Shown: positions 1 through 5,563 of the stretch, one piece after another
Layout of the letters: every line of letters starts with the position of its first letter
How positions within the stretch are numbered: position 1 is the first letter of the stretch
From: Rhodospirillaceae bacterium
GTDB taxonomy: Bacteria; Pseudomonadota; Alphaproteobacteria; Rhodospirillales; Magnetovibrionaceae
Direction: 5' to 3'
NCBI GenBank assembly: GCA_002401565.1
Contig: NVTL01000004.1
Location: 48,432-56,202, forward strand
DNA length: 7,771 bases
The notes under the pieces: model-generated
What the model was told of the DNA's origin: nothing
Databases searched by the model: none
The model's input: only the letters and a program-made list of their open reading frames with translations
Translations under genes and position numbers: made by a program

Positions 1-114
1 GAACAGGTTACCCGCAACTTCCGCCTCGACCGTGCCTTCGTCAAACGATGTGATGGAACGACACCCGGTCTTTAAAAGTCCGCGTGAACATAGTGCAATG
101 GAATTTAAGGCCAT
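1..114 (-). CDS. gp11-like tail tubular protein, N-terminal fragment
   Basis: The first 38 codons of a gene that leaves the window at its left edge. The ATG at 114-112 is preceded by AGGAG with a 7-base gap (GAGGAGACTGACA then ATG), and the frame is open to base 1. The protein begins MALNSIALCSRGLLKTG and continues with a SFDEGT-VEAEVAGNLF stretch. Short hydrophobic starts of the type 'MA-(x)-SIALCS-AL-(x)-LG', followed by 'I-S-FDEGT-EA-(x)-(x)-AN-LY', are typical of the gp11 / tail tubular protein A family of T7-like phages, which forms the ring between the portal and the tail nozzle. Its place after the capsid gene fits the T7 order gp10-gp11. The Cys and Gly residues at positions where relatives often carry Ala and Ala/Asp are unremarkable. 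The family call rests on the start motif and gene order, since only about a fifth of the protein is visible. Confidence 0.82.
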   Translation of the reverse strand, partial: MALNSIALCSRGLLKTGCRSITSFDEGTVEAEVAGNLF

Positions 115-195
115 TGTCAGTCTCCTCTATTTAAGGGTTGAAGTTTTATTAACCAATTTTAGTTAACTGAAAAAAAATGCGTTTAAACAAGAATA
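115..195 (-). other. AT-rich leader of the tail tubular gene
   Basis: This is a non-coding spacer between the hairpin after the 89-residue gene and the gp11-like gene. It is AT-rich, with a run of eight A (170-177, T8 on the transcribed strand), a GTTTAAAC palindrome (181-188) and a TTAAC / GTTAA inverted repeat around 150-167. I looked for a sigma70 promoter on the minus strand. The best pair (TTGGTT, 17 bases, TAAATA) matches only three of six positions at each box, so I do not call one. Confidence 0.4.
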
Positions 196-239
196 TATGA
201 CATAAGGGGCGGACCGAAATCCGCCCCTTAGCCGTCATA
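196..239 (-). terminator. Strong hairpin, probable terminator after the capsid gene pair
   Basis: A perfect 11-bp stem (203-213 TAAGGGGCGGA with 220-230 TCCGCCCCTTA) closes a 6-base loop. After a small internal loop, six more pairs (196-201 TATGAC with 234-239 GTCATA) extend it. It starts 10 bases after the 89-residue gene ends. On the minus strand the main stem is followed by TGTCATATATTCTTG, which is T-rich but not a clean U-tract, so termination may be partial or the hairpin may serve as an mRNA-stabilising 3' end. T7 has its late terminator at the equivalent place, just after the capsid gene. Confidence 0.65.
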
Positions 240-249
240 CGAACGTTAA

Positions 250-519
250 TTAGTCGGTATCAACCGCACCAATTTGGGTCATGTCTGCGACATCAACCAC
301 ACCTGCAGCATTTGCATTGACGAGGAAGAAGCCCGCGCCCGGTGTGCCATCTGTATCCACATTGGCCACAACGATGTCGCCAACACGCAGCATGTCCGCT
401 GCGTCATTGAAATAACCAGCGGTGTCGACATCTGCCGCCAGGTCAATGGAGGTGAAATGCCAAAGGGTAAACCCGTTGGCGTAAGCGAGAACGCTCAAGT
501 CTTTAGAAGCATAAGCCAT
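250..519 (-). CDS. Small capsid-companion protein of unknown function
   Basis: An 89-residue protein immediately after the major capsid gene. Its ribosome binding site AAAGGAG lies 9 bases from the ATG and contains the capsid stop codon (TAA), so the two genes are tightly coupled. The sequence is acidic and rich in Ala, Val, Asp and Gly, with no signal peptide or membrane segment. It alternates short beta-like stretches (DIVVANV, GFFLVNAN, GVVDVADM) with loops and ends in an acidic VDTD. Similar small 'MAYASKDLSVLAYANGF' type proteins sit next to capsid genes in alphaproteobacterial phages and prophages, as far as I recall, and are usually left hypothetical. A capsid decoration or head-fibre-like role is an inference from position, acidity and predicted beta content, not from a recognised domain. 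Confidence 0.85.
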   Translation of the reverse strand: MAYASKDLSVLAYANGFTLWHFTSIDLAADVDTAGYFNDAADMLRVGDIVVANVDTDGTPGAGFFLVNANAAGVVDVADMTQIGAVDTD

Positions 520-533
520 TATTAATATCTCCT

Positions 534-1355
534 TTAAGCTTCAAGGCAACGCAATGAAATGACACCGGAAGTATCAATCATGCCTGCACCTTGGCTCATC
601 GAGTTGTTGACAAAGTGAGCCGCACGATCACCGTGCCAGCTGACATCCGTTTTCACATTGGCCCCAATCGCATGACCAACAGCGGTCTTGTGATACCAAT
701 AACAATGACGGATATTTGAAGCGTCTTTGGTGAGACCGGAATGCGGCATCCACAAAGCCCCCAACCAACGTTTGGCTTGGGTACCCTGCCAAGGTAATTC
801 TTCATTACCGATGTAATCGGCATTGGCGAATTCTGGAATGCTCAACAAGTCTGACCATTGTTTCCAGCCGATGATGGCAAAACGGTTGCCGTCATCTGGA
901 ACATCGGCTTCACCCAACATTTCAAACGCGGTGAGAACTTTGGCTTTTGTCAAACCATCCGTACCCGCACCCGCGTAATTTGTGGATTTGTCCAATTCGG
1001 TGATGATCATCTCGTCAGTCTTGCGACCCAGAGCATAAGCACCTGCCTTAGCAACGATTTGCTGTTCGTTGGTGTTGTTTTTCAGTTCGTCCAATTGGTC
1101 GACCCAATCACCGGCGTAGTAGTCATAAAGACTGACTTCGATCGGTGTGTGGTCCACGTTCATGACGGGAACTTTACCGTGGCGAGCTTTGGTGCTGGCC
1201 GTGCCTTTTCCGACTTTTTGAAACGTCGTCGAAGACCCTTGAATGCCGTCCTTGGACCGCACGGTGTTACGAAGTTTGGAACCCATATTTTGGTATTCCA
1301 TATGCACTTCCGCTTGGAAGTGTTTTACGAATGACTTTTCGACGGATGTCGACAT
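534..1355 (-). CDS. Major capsid protein
   Basis: A 273-residue phage capsid protein, the shell subunit of the head, presumably with the HK97 fold shared by all tailed-phage capsids. The N-terminal third carries the recognisable block: FVKHFQAEVHMEYQ (9-22), GSKLRNTVR, TTFQKVGKGTA, KARHGKVPVMNVDHTP, then DYYAGDWVDQLDELK and a helix with ALGRKTDEMIITELD. This pattern belongs to the 'phage capsid protein' family common in alphaproteobacterial podoviruses and prophages, the functional counterpart of T7 gp10. The ATG has a strong AGGAG site 6 bases upstream. The gene lies downstream of scaffold and portal genes and upstream of a gp11-like gene, as expected, but is separated from the scaffold gene by about 4.3 kb of accessory DNA. 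Transcription must either read through the terminator at 1475-1506 or start in the 1356-1474 leader, where I see no convincing promoter. Confidence 0.93.
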   Translation of the reverse strand: MSTSVEKSFVKHFQAEVHMEYQNMGSKLRNTVRSKDGIQGSSTTFQKVGKGTASTKARHGKVPVMNVDHTPIEVSLYDYYAGDWVDQLDELKNNTNEQQIVAKAGAYALGRKTDEMIITELDKSTNYAGAGTDGLTKAKVLTAFEMLGEADVPDDGNRFAIIGWKQWSDLLSIPEFANADYIGNEELPWQGTQAKRWLGALWMPHSGLTKDASNIRHCYWYHKTAVGHAIGANVKTDVSWHGDRAAHFVNNSMSQGAGMIDTSGVISLRCLEA

Positions 1356-1401
1356 GTCGTTCTCCTATATCTAATGTTTGAGTAAAAAACGAGCCTAAAT
1401 C

Positions 1402-1419
1402 GGGGTTAGGGGCAAGGGG
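1402..1419 (+). repeat. Three GGGG tracts at 7-base spacing in the capsid leader
   Basis: The plus strand reads GGGG-TTA-GGGG-CAA-GGGG. Three four-base G tracts with 3-base spacers are unusual in this composition. A fourth tract is lacking nearby, so a four-tier quadruplex cannot form from this stretch alone, but a two-tier one could. The capsid mRNA carries the C-rich complement. CCTAA / TTAGG (1394-1398 and 1406-1410) can also pair as a small hairpin. Confidence 0.4.
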
Positions 1420-1474
1420 CCTAGAACGCCCTCGCCGCCCCGAAAAGCACGCAAAAAATCCTTCCGGGCCGCAC

Positions 1475-1506
1475 AAAAAAACCGGACCCTTTTAACAAAG
1501 GTCCGG
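1475..1506 (-). terminator. Rho-independent terminator after the accessory block
   Basis: On the minus strand CCGGACC (1506-1500), a short loop and GGTCCGG (1488-1482) form a GC-rich 7-bp stem. Three further A-T pairs extend it past one bulged base. Seven T follow directly (1481-1475). This is a textbook intrinsic terminator, lying about 120 bases after the 212-residue gene and about 120 bases before the capsid start. It closes the accessory transcription unit and would insulate the capsid gene from it. Confidence 0.85.
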
Positions 1507-1623
1507 CGCGCGGTTATCCGGCATGGATAAAAATGTTGGTCTTAAAATAACCTAATAAATATGTGTTCGATCTTTAAATTTAGTTTGTTTTTTTAACTTG
1601 TACTTTTTCCTTAGTTCTCTCTT
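1507..1623 (-). other. AT-rich 3' untranslated region of the accessory unit
   Basis: A non-coding stretch between the 212-residue gene and the terminator. It is very AT-rich, with A and T runs, and contains one small inverted repeat, TTATCC-GGCAT-GGATAA (1514-1530), adjacent to the terminator stem. I see no gene here. Confidence 0.5.
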
Positions 1624-2262
1624 TCACTTCCCACGTTTGTGGCGAATATCCATTAACGCATTTAACCCAGTCTCCCCAAAACTAAAAGCTTCTTCTAGAT
1701 AATTTATTTTTCCGGTGTATCCAGAAAACTGTTTAGTAGCAAAATTGGCTGTTTTAGCCAGACGATTCGTAACGCCTCCTAAAGCGAAGTTTCCTAGACC
1801 TGCCAAAGTTTGATCACGGGGAGTGCTGCCACTTTGAAAAGATTCGTAGGCTACTTCACCCGCACCCGAACTGGCTCCTGCGAAGTAACTCAGCCCCGCA
1901 ACCGTATTGATGCCTTCACCAATTAACGCCCCAACCTTGGCAGGTGTGCTGTTTTTATTTTTTGCAGATACCAAAGTACCAAGGTAATCAATCCGTCTAT
2001 TGTACTTATCCCAATCCACACCAATCCCCAACAGGGGACCGAGTGTCGCGGCAATCCCTTTAGATGCATTTAAATCAAATCGCGCGACCTCTACTTGCGC
2101 AGATCTCAATGCAAGTCCAACATAATCTTGCCATTCGTTTAGCCCCCATACTTTTGCGGCATTATCTTGCTTTGTAATCCGTGTTTTTGCCATGCTGACC
2201 CAATCGTTATAGGACTGACTGCTATTAAAGGGGCGGGGACGTTGATTAATCGTCGGAGCCAA
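1624..2262 (-). CDS. Hypothetical protein, second gene of the MORN unit
   Basis: A 212-residue protein I do not recognise. The longest form begins at a TTG (2262-2260) that overlaps the end of the MORN gene by 17 bases, which would allow translational coupling. No Shine-Dalgarno site is visible there. An internal ATG at 2193 (residue 24, MAKTRITK) is the alternative start and also lacks a clear site. It has no signal peptide. The middle is rich in Gly, Ala, Ser and Leu, with amphipathic or weakly hydrophobic stretches (about 65-83, 105-133, 152-165) of the kind seen in membrane-interacting or virion-internal proteins. The C-terminus is basic (DIRHKRGK). Local GC is low: I count 19 of 60 in 1681-1740, unlike the flanking structural genes. 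A segment KNSTPAKVGALIGEGI (103-118) faintly resembles the tail of the 644-residue protein. Coding status is likely from its length and coupling; function is unknown. Confidence 0.7.
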   Translation of the reverse strand: MAPTINQRPRPFNSSQSYNDWVSMAKTRITKQDNAAKVWGLNEWQDYVGLALRSAQVEVARFDLNASKGIAATLGPLLGIGVDWDKYNRRIDYLGTLVSAKNKNSTPAKVGALIGEGINTVAGLSYFAGASSGAGEVAYESFQSGSTPRDQTLAGLGNFALGGVTNRLAKTANFATKQFSGYTGKINYLEEAFSFGETGLNALMDIRHKRGK

Positions 2263-3397
2263 AGGTTGTCGTGCCCATGACCTTCATAAAACATGATGTA
2301 AGTTTGCCATTTTTGTGGCCTATACCCGCTTCAAGCAAGAGGCCTTCACGATACACGCCCTCACATCTATCGCCGTTCGGGTTGGTAAAGGTACCGAACC
2401 CGTGAAACGATCCATCTTTAAATTCACCGATGTATTTTGCACCGTTTATATAAAGCAGTCGGCCATTTCCCTGAGGGCGATTATTTGAAAAATTGCCTTC
2501 AAAGCGGTGACCATTCGTATCCACAAGCACGCCTGCGCCGGACATTGCATATTTATCAAACCCGCCTTCGTAACGTGCTCCATCAGCAAAAGTTTTCACA
2601 CCAGCTCCAGCGATCCAGCCATCTTTAAAATTCCCTTCGTAAAGATCACCATTGGGAACCACAATACGACCCGGTCCAGATAAGCCTCCATCCTTAAATT
2701 GGCCTTCAAAACGGGGTCCATCAGCAAAAACTTTAAGACCCTGCCCAGATAAATATCCATCTTTGAACTTACCTTCATAACGGGTTCCATTAGCAAAAAC
2801 GATACGACCCTGCCCAGATAAGTATCCGTCTTTAAATTCACCTTCATAACGGGTTCCATCAGTAAAAACGACAAGACCATGCCCAGATAAGTATCCATCC
2901 TTAAATTGGCCTTCTCTATGGGTTCCATCTGCCCGAATCATTATCCCCTGACCATGGGGGTAAACTAGATTTATCTCACCTTCATACTGGTCGCCATTTT
3001 CATACGTGATTTTGGCAGACCCGATGTTTGTCCAACCTTTTAATTCAGCATCAACGGTAAGTATGTCTGGCAGTCCATATTGTGTCTGTCCTTGGGGAAT
3101 GCCATTTTCAAAAGACCCTTTCACAAAAACATCGCCTGAATGACCACCTGCCTTGAACTTTAGTGTAAACGTTAGTGTTCCATGTCCGTGAATGGTTACA
3201 TCTGCACAACGGCCAGTCCATTTGGCAGAAACTACATTTGCGACAACCTCAAGTTCAGGTAAAAAAAATGCGCATTCGGGGCGGTCATCAATGGGAAACC
3301 AACCGTCTCGCGTTACTTCAGCAAAAACAGATACCGCAGAAAACACCCATGCAATCACAACAAAATGACCCAAAAGAAGGCTCAATTTAATTTTCAT
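2246..3397 (-). CDS. Secreted MORN-repeat protein
   Basis: A 383-residue protein with an N-terminal signal peptide: KIK, then a hydrophobic core of about 20 residues ending SVFA, with likely cleavage after Ala26. It has no lipobox Cys. After a domain of about 100 residues come about ten MORN repeats of 23 residues, from near residue 130 to 365, recognisable as (R/Q)YEG-(x)-FKDG-(x)-LSG-G-(x)-(x)-(x)-F-(x)-(x)-G. MORN repeats build elongated beta-hairpin arrays used for protein or lipid binding. In bacteria their functions are diverse and mostly unknown. The product is predicted to be exported to the periplasm or beyond, which is unexpected for a gene in a head-assembly operon. It has its own promoter (3448-3476), about 44 bases of 5' leader, and a modest AAAGG site 10 bases before the ATG. 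Its stop overlaps the next gene. Host-surface modification (lysogenic conversion) or an immunity-like role are inferences only. Confidence 0.92.
   Translation of the reverse strand: MKIKLSLLLGHFVVIAWVFSAVSVFAEVTRDGWFPIDDRPECAFFLPELEVVANVVSAKWTGRCADVTIHGHGTLTFTLKFKAGGHSGDVFVKGSFENGIPQGQTQYGLPDILTVDAELKGWTNIGSAKITYENGDQYEGEINLVYPHGQGIMIRADGTHREGQFKDGYLSGHGLVVFTDGTRYEGEFKDGYLSGQGRIVFANGTRYEGKFKDGYLSGQGLKVFADGPRFEGQFKDGGLSGPGRIVVPNGDLYEGNFKDGWIAGAGVKTFADGARYEGGFDKYAMSGAGVLVDTNGHRFEGNFSNNRPQGNGRLLYINGAKYIGEFKDGSFHGFGTFTNPNGDRCEGVYREGLLLEAGIGHKNGKLTSCFMKVMGTTTFGSDD
2731..2937 (-). repeat. Tandem 69-bp DNA repeats within the MORN gene
   Basis: Three consecutive 69-bp units (beginning 2731, 2800 and 2869) are close copies at the DNA level. 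They share CTGCCCAGATAA-TATCC and TTCATAACGGGTTCCAT blocks and encode FKDGYLSG(Q/H)G-type repeats. More diverged units flank them. Because 69 is a multiple of 3, gain or loss of units keeps the frame. The close DNA identity suggests recent duplication or gene conversion within the array. Confidence 0.8.
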
Positions 3398-3447
3398 ACC
3401 GGACGTGCCTTTGTTTTTTAATTTCTGCCATGCAAAATGTTGTTTCG

Positions 3448-3476
3448 ATTATAACGTGTGATTCTTTTTGTGTACA
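3448..3476 (-). promoter_or_regulatory. Sigma70-type promoter of the MORN gene
   Basis: On the minus strand there is a perfect -10 box TATAAT (3453-3448) and a -35 box TGTACA (3476-3471, four of six matches to TTGACA), separated by exactly 17 bases. Initiation is expected near 3441, giving a leader of about 44 bases to the MORN ATG at 3397. It is the best promoter in the window and lies between two genes of the same orientation, so it makes the MORN gene and its partner an independent unit. Confidence 0.75.
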
Positions 3477-3484
3477 GATCACAC
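3456..3484. promoter_or_regulatory. Candidate operator dyad over the MORN promoter
   Basis: A perfect inverted repeat, GTGTGAT (3456-3462) and ATCACAC (3478-3484), is separated by 15 bases. It spans the -35 box and most of the promoter spacer and lies upstream of the expected start, so it would act as DNA, not as an RNA hairpin. A repressor bound here would block RNA polymerase. The half-sites resemble TGTGA of CRP-like regulators, but the spacing is wrong for a CRP site. A smaller GTGT-N7-ACAC dyad is nested at one end. Confidence 0.5.
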
Positions 3485-3492
3485 TCTTGAAG

Positions 3493-3533
3493 GGATATGC
3501 TCTTGATACTTCTGATATACGCTGCTGATATCC
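3493..3533. repeat. TGATAT/C repeats upstream of the MORN promoter
   Basis: GGATAT (3493-3498) and ATATCC (3528-3533) form an outer inverted repeat. Inside, TGATAC (3504), TGATAT (3513) and TGATAT (3526) recur in the same direction. This cluster lies roughly 50 to 90 bases upstream of the expected MORN transcription start, a usual place for activator sites. It is short and AT-rich, so chance is possible. Confidence 0.35.
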
Positions 3534-3547
3534 TAAAATCGTGATTG

Positions 3548-5482
3548 TTATTTAACACCCATTTGCTTTTTATCCTTCTTAGCACTGTCTAATAATTGAT
3601 CTCCGATAAAATCGATGACCGCCCCTAGGGGAGTTGATTTGTTGCCGGCGGGAATGCTGGTAATTTTAACTGCTCCGCCAGCCAGTTCTTTTCCAATCAT
3701 TATGCCAATTTCCCTTTTATCCTTATCCGACATAGTATTCATAGAGGGTAAGCCCGTATTATTACCTCCTACGACAAAACCTTTATGACCAATTGATCGC
3801 ATATAACTTTGATATTCTTGTCTTACTTTCTCTTCTTCAGCTTGTGCCTTTGCATCAGCCTTGACTTGGGCTTCTAGTCTTCTCGCCCATGTTCCATCAT
3901 ATATTTCAGATAACATTTTAAGTCCTGAATATACTCCCTCTCCTATTATTCCCGCCGACGTTAAGTTATACCCCGCTTGAACCTCTACACCCTTTTGCCA
4001 ATCACTCTTCACTTGTCCAGACTTGTTTCGGCTAAGGAAATCCTGAACCGCACTTGTTTTACCGTTATTTTCTAAAATATTTCGGGCCGCATCCGATAAT
4101 TCATTATAGGAAAAAGCGACATTTGGGTCGATTTGCCGGATATTATCTTTCAGCCCTGTAATGACGTTTCCGATGGCCGCATCCGAGACGCTTTGTTTGG
4201 TCTTGGACTCTGTCCGTAACTTATCAATCTCATGGGCTAGGCTTTGCGCACCTGTTAGGGTGCCGCCTTGGACCTTGGATTTGTCGACGTTGACTTGGGC
4301 GCGGGACATGAGGTCGCGAAGTGCTTTACCGTTTTTGATCCTGGACAGATTGGCCTGAGCCGCTCCTTTCAATTGGGCGTCGGTGAAGGTGCGACCGGGG
4401 GCTCTTCGCGCAGCATTTGCGCGTTCAACGGCAATGCGATCAGTGAGTTCTTGGTCTTCGGCGGAAACCTGAGTCTTTGCTGTTTGCGGTGATGAATGGG
4501 GGCCGATTTTATTTACATCAAGCGTTGGTGTGTTGGGTTCGCTTGCCTGTAAATCCCTAACCGCTTTGGTCAGGCGGTCTTCGGCTGTTGGTTTAGACGG
4601 TGTTGAGCGTCGTGGATTGGTATCGTCATTGCCGATAAGACTACTGAGTTGGTTTTGATTTGCTTGTGGTTTGTTAGATTCTGCTAGAAAGCCCTTGTTT
4701 TCTTCATCCTCAGGATCGACCATGTCTGGCATGGCGTTATAAAACGCGCGTCTTTCTTCGTCTTGTAGCTCTTGTTCTTTGCGGTGCTCTTGGGCAACTA
4801 GCTGTTGTTGTTTGGCTTTTTCCGCTTTTTCAGATTCCTCCTGCTCAGCTTTTTGTTGCGCAACAACACGATTATGACGGTCTAGCTCTGCCCCTGTTTT
4901 CGCTGTGCCATTGCGGTTGTTCCCGCCAAACCTTCCTCCGGGATTAAAATCGTTGTAACCAAGGGTGCGGTTTCTTTCAGTACTCCAATCGCCTGATCTT
5001 TGGTTCCCGGTGGCCGCACGGTTGGCGGAATCGCTGCGATTTTGGGCTTTTTCCGCTCGATCACGGCTGTAGTTGTTGCCACCAAATCGACTAAATTCCA
5101 TCAATCCCGTTTTGGGGTTAATCGTCCCAGACCCGCCATTTTGTTTTAACATTTTGGCCTCGTCAGGGGAGATATGGGCCAAGATGGTGTCGCCGTTGCG
5201 ACCCATGTCTTGCAGGTTGAGAGCCGTGGCTTGAATCATTTGTGTGGCGTTTTCGGTTTCGCCTTCGGGGCGCATCACACCGTCGACGCGCAAGCCCTTT
5301 GAATTTTGAAAGGCTTCAATGGCTGAAAACAAAGCCCGGTCGGGGAAATCGGTCACACCCCATTCTGGGGGCTCAAAAAAACCTTGGTCTTGAAAAAACG
5401 TTTTCGCCGCCAACACATCCGCTGGACTGGTGTTTGAATTTGCGGACAAGGGTCCTTTAAGCTTCAATATGCTGTTCAGCAT
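3548..5482 (-). CDS. Large modular phage protein with a peptidoglycan-binding-like N-terminus
   Basis: A 644-residue protein with a GAAAGGAT ribosome site about 7 bases from the ATG. Residues about 20-85 (ADVLAAKTFF, WGVTDFPDRALFSAIEAFQ, GLRVDGVM, PEGETE) match the peptidoglycan-binding-like module found in many alphaproteobacterial and phage proteins, 'xPDRxLFxxIxxFQxxxGLxVDGVMxPGGxTE'. Residues 97-130 (GDTILAHISPDEA, GGSGTINPKTGLMEF) resemble a motif I recall from phage virion and tail-associated proteins. Then follow an Asn/Arg/Gly-rich linker (131-200), a Glu/Lys/Gln-rich coiled coil (about 200-247), a disordered Pro/Ser/Thr stretch and a helical region. The C-terminal third (from about residue 425) is encoded by AT-richer DNA and has a Gly-rich patch (503-525) and a basic tail. 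There is no signal peptide. It could be an internal virion or cell-wall-associated protein. The conserved-N, changed-C build also fits an effector with a swapped tip. No catalytic motif is visible. Confidence 0.85.
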   Translation of the reverse strand: MLNSILKLKGPLSANSNTSPADVLAAKTFFQDQGFFEPPEWGVTDFPDRALFSAIEAFQNSKGLRVDGVMRPEGETENATQMIQATALNLQDMGRNGDTILAHISPDEAKMLKQNGGSGTINPKTGLMEFSRFGGNNYSRDRAEKAQNRSDSANRAATGNQRSGDWSTERNRTLGYNDFNPGGRFGGNNRNGTAKTGAELDRHNRVVAQQKAEQEESEKAEKAKQQQLVAQEHRKEQELQDEERRAFYNAMPDMVDPEDEENKGFLAESNKPQANQNQLSSLIGNDDTNPRRSTPSKPTAEDRLTKAVRDLQASEPNTPTLDVNKIGPHSSPQTAKTQVSAEDQELTDRIAVERANAARRAPGRTFTDAQLKGAAQANLSRIKNGKALRDLMSRAQVNVDKSKVQGGTLTGAQSLAHEIDKLRTESKTKQSVSDAAIGNVITGLKDNIRQIDPNVAFSYNELSDAARNILENNGKTSAVQDFLSRNKSGQVKSDWQKGVEVQAGYNLTSAGIIGEGVYSGLKMLSEIYDGTWARRLEAQVKADAKAQAEEEKVRQEYQSYMRSIGHKGFVVGGNNTGLPSMNTMSDKDKREIGIMIGKELAGGAVKITSIPAGNKSTPLGAVIDFIGDQLLDSAKKDKKQMGVK

Positions 5483-5507
5483 GTTTCTATCCTTTCAAAA
5501 CATTGGG

Positions 5508-5536
5508 TTTAAAAAAATCCGCAGGCGTCTGTTCAA
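5508..5536 (-). promoter_or_regulatory. Weak candidate promoter nested in the terminator
   Basis: TTGAAC (5536-5531, in the hairpin loop) and TTTAAA (5513-5508, at the end of the T tract) are 17 bases apart on the minus strand. Each matches consensus at four of six positions. Transcription would begin about 20 bases before the ATG of the 644-residue gene. It would explain how that gene is expressed directly behind a terminator, but the match is weak. Confidence 0.25.
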
Positions 5537-5559
5537 CATCAACAAACAAACGCCTGCGG
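5511..5559 (-). terminator. Rho-independent terminator after the scaffold gene
   Basis: A perfect 10-bp GC-rich stem, CCGCAGGCGT (minus strand 5559-5550) with ACGCCTGCGG (5528-5519), has a 21-base loop and, one base later, seven T (5517-5511). It lies about 120 bases after the scaffold stop and 28 bases before the 644-residue start. It would end the portal-Bbp19-scaffold transcript and mark the right border of the accessory block. The loop is longer than usual, so efficiency may be moderate. Confidence 0.8.
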
Positions 5560-5563
5560 CAAA

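Noticed and set aside
858..1334. A 158-codon open frame on the plus strand
   Set aside because: It is antisense to the well-supported capsid gene, gives a composition unlike any phage protein I know, and follows from the codon use of the opposite strand.
1356..1376. T7-type phage RNA polymerase promoter before the capsid gene (ATTAGATATAGGAGA resembles the end of the T7 consensus)
   Set aside because: Only the TATAGG-AGA part fits, the AGGAGA is the ribosome site, and no second copy of such a sequence is found before the other genes.
1267..1476. A 69-codon minus-strand frame across the capsid leader and start
   Set aside because: It overlaps the capsid start in another frame, has no good ribosome site and shows no family features.
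2596..2928. A 110-codon minus-strand frame showing its own repeats
   Set aside because: It is the MORN array read in another frame. The 69-bp unit keeps every frame open together, so the Met/Leu/Lys-rich repeats are a shadow.
3456..3484. CRP binding site at the MORN promoter
   Set aside because: The half-sites resemble TGTGA/TCACA, but the space between them is far more than the 6 bases that CRP needs.
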